NCBI RefSeq assembly: GCF_001039355.2
Contig: NW_019773570.1
Coordinates: forward strand, 209,390 to 273,389
From: Lingula anatina
Taxonomy: Eukaryota > Brachiopoda > Lingulata > Lingulida > Lingulidae
Direction: 5' to 3'
DNA: 64,000 nucleotides
A model generated the notes under the pieces. It did no database searches, was not told where the DNA came from, and saw only the letters and a list, made by a program, of their open reading frames with translations. Both the position numbers and the translations under genes were made by a program. Positions 58,084 through 64,000 of the stretch are shown here, piece after piece. Every line of letters begins with the position of its first letter. Position 1 is the stretch's first letter.

Positions 58084-60505
58084 TACATGGCAAATGTCTT
58101 CAATTAAATCTTTCTTTTTTCAAGTGTTCTACAATAATTTAATCTTGACTTGAATAGGACCGAACTGCAGGTTAGTTTGTGAGCCTTTCCCTATGGGTTG
58201 TTCTCATTTGTGCCCTGTGAAGTCATATCTTAGCTCATTTGCCGCTGATTTGGGGGAGGTCTATTACAGTGTCCAAAGAGAATTTTCTTAACTAAAAAAA
58301 AAAAAAAAAAACGGGCCTTTGATTGCATGTTTATCCAGAAATTGGTGTTAACTTGTAGACCAAAAATGACCTCTATTTTGACCTGAGATATTTCAGAAGT
58401 AGTGCGCTTGGTTTATATAGAGAAAGCCTTTAGTAATACTTTAGAACAACACTAACTTTATTTAAATAAAAAAACTGCGGGTATATTTTGAACGGAAAAA
58501 GACCAAGTGTTCAGTCTTAAAATATCAACCAATTTTAGGACATAAGTTATTTCGTGGGCCAGGCCCCTGATGTTGAGATGATGACCTCCTTGGTGAAGTG
58601 AGGTGAGGTGAGATTCCTTGTAGTGTGAGTCTTGTTACGCCTACATTACACCTCAGTGCAGACATGTATTACACCTGAAGTTTTCATACCAGAGAGGGGC
58701 ACAGTCTACATGTATCTGCATAGATAGTTTACTTTCAAGCATGCCTGTGCATAAACCACTTTCAGGAAACAAACTTATGTTAATCAATGATGCAAGTGCA
58801 CCACCAAGCCAGGATAAGATATTGCGTTACTTGCACTGAAGTAGTACCAGGGGGCAGGGGGGGGGGGGGACTTGAGGGCTCATCACCTTCCCCGGACAAT
58901 TTTTTCAACCACGTCAGTCATAGGCACCTCCCTTCCCAAGTCACTATTACATATTTAGTTTTTTTGTGAAATGTTATCTTCATCTCCCACTGAAATTTTT
59001 CTTTCTTCTTTTGATATTTCTTTTAAGAAAAAATGAAATATGCAAACCAAGTCTTTCGTTGCACGTACCGGGTATATATAAGTGTTTTCATTATTTTGTT
59101 TGCCACTGAAAGTTTATTACTTGTTTTAGTGCCTTCGTCAAAAGGTTGGTTAGATAATACATGCCATTTTTTGCCTTACGCCCCGCAGTATTGTAAATCT
59201 CTTTATTTCTTAGTACCATCAATTACTTATTATTCTGTAACGTCATAACTGTCTGAAAGATGGTCTTAGGTAGGTGGTTTTTTAAACCGCAGAAATGACT
59301 GTACACAGCTCCAGTAGTCCTTTGTCAGCACCGAGTTTTCTATCCCTGTTACGCATATTCATTAGCTTTTTTCTTATCTGTTTATTTATTTTGTTAAAGT
59401 GGTGGAGATAGAAACGGGGACAGATATCCAGCTTATAATGATTATTGTGAAACAGAAAAATGAACTGCATAAAACGCATTAACATAAGCAAGTGTGAAGC
59501 GTAACATGAAAAACAAACAAACAAAAAAAAGTAAATGGGTCACCGTCGCGTAATCACAAGCATAGATCTCCTCCCCCCCCTTCTCTCTCTCTCTTTAACA
59601 AATGAAAACACCTTTTTACGATCAGGTGAGTTACAATACCGCTGCAGACAAATACCTGTACCACATCACGCACGAAACAACGAGACGAAAACACATTAAG
59701 ATTACCCTCAGTGTACGATGAAGGTGAGAATCAAGGGCAATACGTAGACCTAAAGAACCAATCCTATTTATTTTATCTATTCATTATTTCCTTAGTGGTA
59801 ACATTACAAACATGAGTGAAATATAGAAATGTATTACAGGATTACATCAACATGAAGAATTAATTTTGTAAAGCAAACTTATTGTAAACATATTACATGT
59901 ATGTGAAATAATATATCGCTTGAAGGATTGTTTTTCCTTACATACTGGTGTCAAACATAATTTTTTTTACAAAGAAATCAAAATGTCACACGCCCACGAA
60001 ACTCCAACCTTTTTAAAGGTGCAAGAGGTACGAAATCAAAGCAACCATAGGGATAGACGGCCCAAATACATGTATATCATCATTATAAATTACTTAATCT
60101 TTTCATTAATCTTATTTTCCTACAAAATTTCAACAATGTTTAATATTTGTCATCGAAATATCTTTCCATTCGAAATCTATACATACATGGTATTTCTAAC
60201 CTATTTCATAAAATACCTTGATATAATATATCAGTGATTATTTCTGCCATGTCAACACACATTCAGTTCGACTTGAACACGCCACAATAAGAGCACCCGG
60301 TATGGTTCAAGGATCAATCCTTTTTGGGAACGTCTGACACTGAGACGTCTGACGGAAATTTTTCTTTTCATATGTAAAAACTCGGGCTCAAAAATACGAC
60401 CAATTTGGCCTCCTCCTATTTATGTTACAGTATTCCGATTTATATTGTAGTGCGTAGTGTGTGTGTGTATTGCCGTAGAATAGAAAGACAACGGTGACTA
60501 CCATC

Positions 60506-60548
60506 ATGGCGACGAATGGTTTTAAATCTCCAGCCGTTTTCAAACCGG
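60506..60548 (+). CDS. SLC6 transporter, coding exon 1 (short N-terminus)
   Basis: ATG at 60506, in the context ATCATGG, opens 14 codons (MATNGFKSPAVFKP) before a GTAAGC donor in phase 1. The split base joins to form Asp15 with the exon at 61553, in frame with the transporter. The exon is short and not conserved, so support is from the start context, donor and phase. If wrong, Met19 at 61564 would serve as start. Confidence 0.7.
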
Positions 60549-61552
60549 GTAAGCATTGATATGGATGTTCATGTTAATTTTTGTGCAGTTTATTTTTTGC
60601 GCTTATTTTTCTCTCTTTTTTGTGTGTGTTCGTGTGAGTTTGATATACAGAAAGATTTGAAAGCATAACTGATAGCTGAGTTTTTTTCATATTCTCTTGG
60701 GCATGGGCGTGTGTAGTTTACTTTCAGCTTATTTAATATTGTTATATAAAACGCATATGTTTATTACGCTGTCATCGCACCATCTTTTATTCCTTTTATA
60801 TTACAGCGTTTGAAACAGCTATAAAACAAGACCACTAAAATTGTCACAGAATGACTATAGTTTTCTTGCTTTGGCTAAGTGTAATATTTACCTGCTCCTG
60901 GGATATAAGTGAACATGTTATATATAACTAACACGTCGTGTTATCTTTACAACATACAATGTACTTAACCCTCCTGTCGATGTGAGCTTTAAGGGAATCT
61001 TGTAGTCTACAGCGGATAACACAGGTCCTGGGGTACTGTTGTGGTGATAATACGGCTACCCCACTGCTTTGAACGAGTAACTGCTTTACCTGGACGTGAT
61101 TTTACGCAATCGTTCAGTCAGCTTAAAATTTACACACATTTATACTTAGGGAACTTATTCTAAATATGACGTAGCGTGTCCAACTTAGCCCATGTTGTAC
61201 AGCGTATGAACCCTAACGATTTAAAAACATGCCATCGGAAGCGGTGGTCGTATCATGTTTTTGATTGGAAATTAGATCACTTTTGCAGCGCACCACAAGC
61301 GAGCGACACACTACCAAGCATTTTATGATAATGATAATGCTAATGCTATCTTACATCAAATTAATTGATGTACAATGAAATACAACTTGTAGAACGTGTG
61401 AGGTAATAGGACTATGCAAATTTAGTGAATAAGTATAAATTACCAATAAAATGTGGAAATGGCACCCCGTACATTTTCACACACTAGATAAGGGTGGTTC
61501 CCTTTACGCTGACTGATATATTTTAATTTTCTGTGCCTCTCTGTTCCTATAG

Positions 61553-61756
61553 ATACAGGAGAAATGGACGGCGTAGAGAAAAACCAGATCGAAAAGAAAG
61601 AGAAAGCAGCAGACGAGGTGGACGATGGTGGACCCCCCATGCAGAAACGTGAAACCTGGGACAGACCAATAGACTTCTTGCTCGCCTGCATCGGATTCTC
61701 TGTGGGACTGGGGAATGTATGGAGGTTTCCATATCTGTGCTACAAAAACGGTGGAG
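61553..61756 (+). CDS. SLC6 transporter, coding exon 2 (cytoplasmic N-terminus and TM1)
   Basis: Sodium- and chloride-coupled transporter of the SLC6 family, acting in the plasma membrane. After acceptor TTCCTATAG, a charged cytoplasmic segment (residues 18-46) leads to [17 protein letters not shown] and TM1 with [19 protein letters not shown], the most conserved signature of the family. In TM1 the position held by Asp in monoamine transporters is Gly66. This points to the amino-acid-like substrate branch (GABA, taurine, betaine, creatine), not to dopamine or serotonin. The exon leaves in phase 1 at a GTACAG donor, next to a CT/CA microsatellite. The exact substrate cannot be told from this fragment. 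Confidence 0.95.
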
Positions 61757-61786
61757 GTACAGCTCTTAACCCCCCCTTTCTCTCGT

Positions 61787-61814
61787 NTCTCTCTCTCTCT
61801 CTCTCACTCACTCA

Positions 61815-61846
<32 letters not shown>
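61787..61846. repeat. N then (CT)n(CA)n microsatellite in SLC6 intron 2
   Basis: A single ambiguous base at 61787 is followed by CT, ACTC and CA runs, starting only 30 bases after the exon 2 donor. The N probably reflects a failed join or base call at simple sequence. No flanking duplication was seen here, unlike at the other single Ns. Confidence 0.9.
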
Positions 61847-61847
<1 letters not shown>

Positions 61848-63042
61848 GAAAAACCGTGTGCACGCGCGTGAGTGCGAATACCTATGTATTTTGTGTCTGT
61901 TAGTTGTAAGAACGGTTACCGTCCACAGCTGTGCTCTTACCCTGCATTGTCATGAACATGAAAGAAAAAAGCACTATGCCAACAGTACGGTTGATAGACA
62001 TGAAAAGAGCTACATGTATACCTCTGTCACATATCAGTTATACCTCAGTCAGTTTAGGTGACACCAACAATGAAAAGTCAACAATACCCATGATCAAGTC
62101 ATTTTTCAAGTGCTGAAAATTTGACCTCAGTGCTAAAATGTCCTAGCAAACGGTTTTTTTTTTGTTATTCCGAGTGAGAAGCGTTCCTAAAAGTAGACCA
62201 TTGGATCTTACTCAAATGAAACATTTAAGTCAGTTTTGATGGCGGACCAAAACCATACTTTAAATGGGAAATAAGCATCACATTTCACATAACATTTCAC
62301 CTGTTGCTGCGTATAAAAGATAAGTTAATTCTCCCATAGACGAAAGGAACTTAAATGACACAAAAGCACCAATAAAACGTCCCAAAACAAGCACTACGAA
62401 GTTGATACTAAAAATTTAACATTAAGAAGACTAAAAATACTCCTTTTGGGAGTGTTTGCAACGGTAGGAAGCGGATATTTGTTTAATGCCGTAGAGTGGA
62501 AAACAACTAATACTTATATCGCCTATCTTTGTAATATCAAGTTTTATATCAGCCTAGGCAAAGTCGAAACTTGATGTTATTTTTCGGCAGTAGAATTTCT
62601 GACAAATTCAGCTTGGCGACAAATAGATGCCTGGAGAGGGCATGTTAAACCCTGCTCAGCAGCCATGTCATAGCTCTCGTTGACTATTTCCAACACAAAA
62701 GACATTCCCAAGCTCACGACTGCTGCTGGACGTTTTTGACTGATACTCTGACAAAATAAGTGGCAAATTGTCCGATATGCTTATGTAACTTGTGAAATCT
62801 GTAGGCATAGGTCCCATACTGGTATTGCCACGGTGACATAGTTCACTATATATGTAATCGTCTTTTTTCCATGTTTATCACACGAAAAGAATTTATAAAT
62901 GCACATTTATAAAGTATGCGAGCTTTTGTTGTGCAATATTTCTCTTTGCATGCATTTGCAAACTTGAATTTTCCAAACCAAGAACATCGTACAACTTTTA
63001 GCTTAAATCACCGCTAAAATGGAAATATATCTGATTATACAT

Positions 63043-63043
<1 letters not shown>

Positions 63044-63077
<34 letters not shown>
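63044..63077. repeat. (TC)n microsatellite in SLC6 intron 2
   Basis: About sixteen uninterrupted TC units. Confidence 0.96.
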
Positions 63078-63080
<3 letters not shown>

Positions 63081-63418
63081 AAATACATAAAAAAGTCATC
63101 TTTATCTTTTGTATACCATCATCCTTGTCCAAATATGGGTAAAAAGAAAATATTGCAAACTTTCTTCTACCCCATTTTCAAAGTAGTCTGAGCAAGATAT
63201 ACTCCGTACAGTCGGATCTGTACTTAGTTTATACACGTAAACTCTCATTTGACCCTTAAGTTTATCATATAGACATGTATATAGCACAAATATCTTAATA
63301 TCTAATACAAAATGCTATAAACATTATATGTGGTATATATAGTACATGTAAAAAGGGAGAAGGTCATAAAATTATAAAGATACCATACCACTGAGAACTC
63401 TGGCTGGCCATATTTCAG

Positions 63419-63550
63419 GGGCGTTCCTGATCCCCTACCTGGTGGGGGTGGTGACAGGGGCGGTGCCTTTGTTCTACCTGGAGGTGGCCGTGGGGCAGTT
63501 TATGACAGAGAGCGGTCTGAGAGCCTGGAAGATCTGCCCCCTCTTCATGG
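63419..63550 (+). CDS. SLC6 transporter, coding exon 3 (TM2 region)
   Basis: Acceptor CATATTTCAG precedes. The split codon gives Gly83 and continues GAFLIPYLVG, completing the YKNGGGAFLIPY block. TM2 follows, then FYLEVAVGQF with the conserved E-x-x-x-GQ of the family, and GLRAWKICPLFM. It ends in phase 1 with a GTAAGC donor. The KICPLF text resembles creatine, taurine and GABA transporters. Confidence 0.95.
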
Positions 63551-63922
63551 GTAAGCTGAGCTGAAACCGTGTACAGGACCCTGTGTCACTAAATATAGAG
63601 GAACATATCATTTCTACTGATGATTAAAGCGACGTCCTATAGATATCAAGTATAGAGTTATTTCTTAGAAAAAATGTCTGTATATCATATCCCAGTATAC
63701 TTTTTGAAATATTTTCCATAACTCATTATTGATAGCATTGTTATGGCGTTTTCTGTAAAATATCAGCTGGTTAGTTACCATACGCATTCTGATTATCTAT
63801 GATTCGTTTCAGGACAGATATTTCTCAAGACTCTATAATCCTCAAAACGCATATACTTTACCCACAACCCATAGGCCTACAATTTCAAATTCAATGAGAC
63901 TAATTTAAATGTTTAAATCCAG

Positions 63923-64000
63923 GAATTGGCTGGGCCACTACTGTGATCGTGTTCTTCCTGGACTGTTATTATAACGTCATCCTGGCCTGGGCATTCTACT
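63923..64000 (+). CDS. SLC6 transporter, coding exon 4 (TM3 start), cut by the window edge
   Basis: Acceptor AATCCAG precedes. Gly127 starts GIGWATTVIVFFLDCYYNVI then LAWAFY, which is TM3 of SLC6 transporters with the YY pair that lines the substrate site. The exon and the remaining nine membrane segments lie beyond the right edge. Known residues so far total 152 of an expected 600 or so. Confidence 0.93.

Larger units (their letters stand above)
52120..60505. other. Intergenic, no gene seen
   Basis: No exon is supported on either strand. Present are an ATT microsatellite (54933-54972), an interrupted A-run (57986-58083), a second A-run near 58292-58310, a G-run near 58857-58869 and a related pair of short sequences around CATACCAGAG at 57759 and 58686. 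A consensus-like GTAAGA donor follows CAAATACTAAG near 57057 but has no coding context. Confidence 0.45.

Noticed and set aside
57961-58153. Lys-rich and Phe-rich frames on both strands
   Set aside because: Direct product of the interrupted poly(A) tract.
59920-60237. 105-codon plus-strand frame upstream of the SLC6 gene
   Set aside because: Composition is AT-driven (Ile, Tyr, Phe, Lys) with no domain; looks like chance.

Overview
This is a eukaryotic (metazoan) window. It is AT-rich, dominated by introns and intergenic DNA, and full of microsatellites and short inverted-repeat elements. Coding sequence appears as short exons bounded by GT-AG splice sites. Two gene families are recognised with confidence: a cholecystokinin/sulfakinin-type neuropeptide GPCR and an SLC6 neurotransmitter/osmolyte transporter. 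Together with frequent AGGCCTA-like and TACATGTA-like words and foldback elements, they suggest a marine invertebrate bilaterian such as a mollusc, brachiopod, annelid or invertebrate deuterostome. The species cannot be fixed from the sequence alone.

Layout. (1) About 630-5672, minus strand: six in-frame exons of a gene I do not recognise. It starts at about 5662 and runs off the left edge. (2) 5998-28999: no supported gene. This stretch holds a ~2.36 kb tandem duplication with a single N at the junction, a second shorter duplicated block with an N at its junction, two copies of a ~215 bp terminal-inverted-repeat element (12211 and 25650), a 41-bp minisatellite, a compound TG/CG/AG microsatellite and a 48-base gap. 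(3) 29800-41134, plus strand: a complete four-coding-exon CCK-receptor-like GPCR of 468 residues. Its first intron is 8.4 kb and carries an LTR and a foldback element; its third intron carries another inverted-repeat element. Downstream is an unusual cluster of CRE-like TGACGTCA sites. (4) 45952-51583, plus strand: a small three-exon gene predicted to encode 157 residues with a lysine/serine-rich C-terminus and no recognised family. Its first exon lies in a third N-joined ~2.1 kb duplication. (5) 52120-60505: no supported gene. (6) 60506-64000, plus strand: the first four coding exons of an SLC6 transporter of the GABA/creatine/taurine type, cut by the right edge.

The genes do not form an operon or an obvious pathway. 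The two recognised ones are both membrane proteins typical of neural or epithelial signalling. All introns seen in the GPCR and SLC6 genes are phase 1, while those of the small novel gene are phase 0. The three near-identical duplicated blocks each meet at exactly one N. They most likely reflect unmerged haplotypes or overlapping contigs in the assembly, and should be checked before being read as biology.
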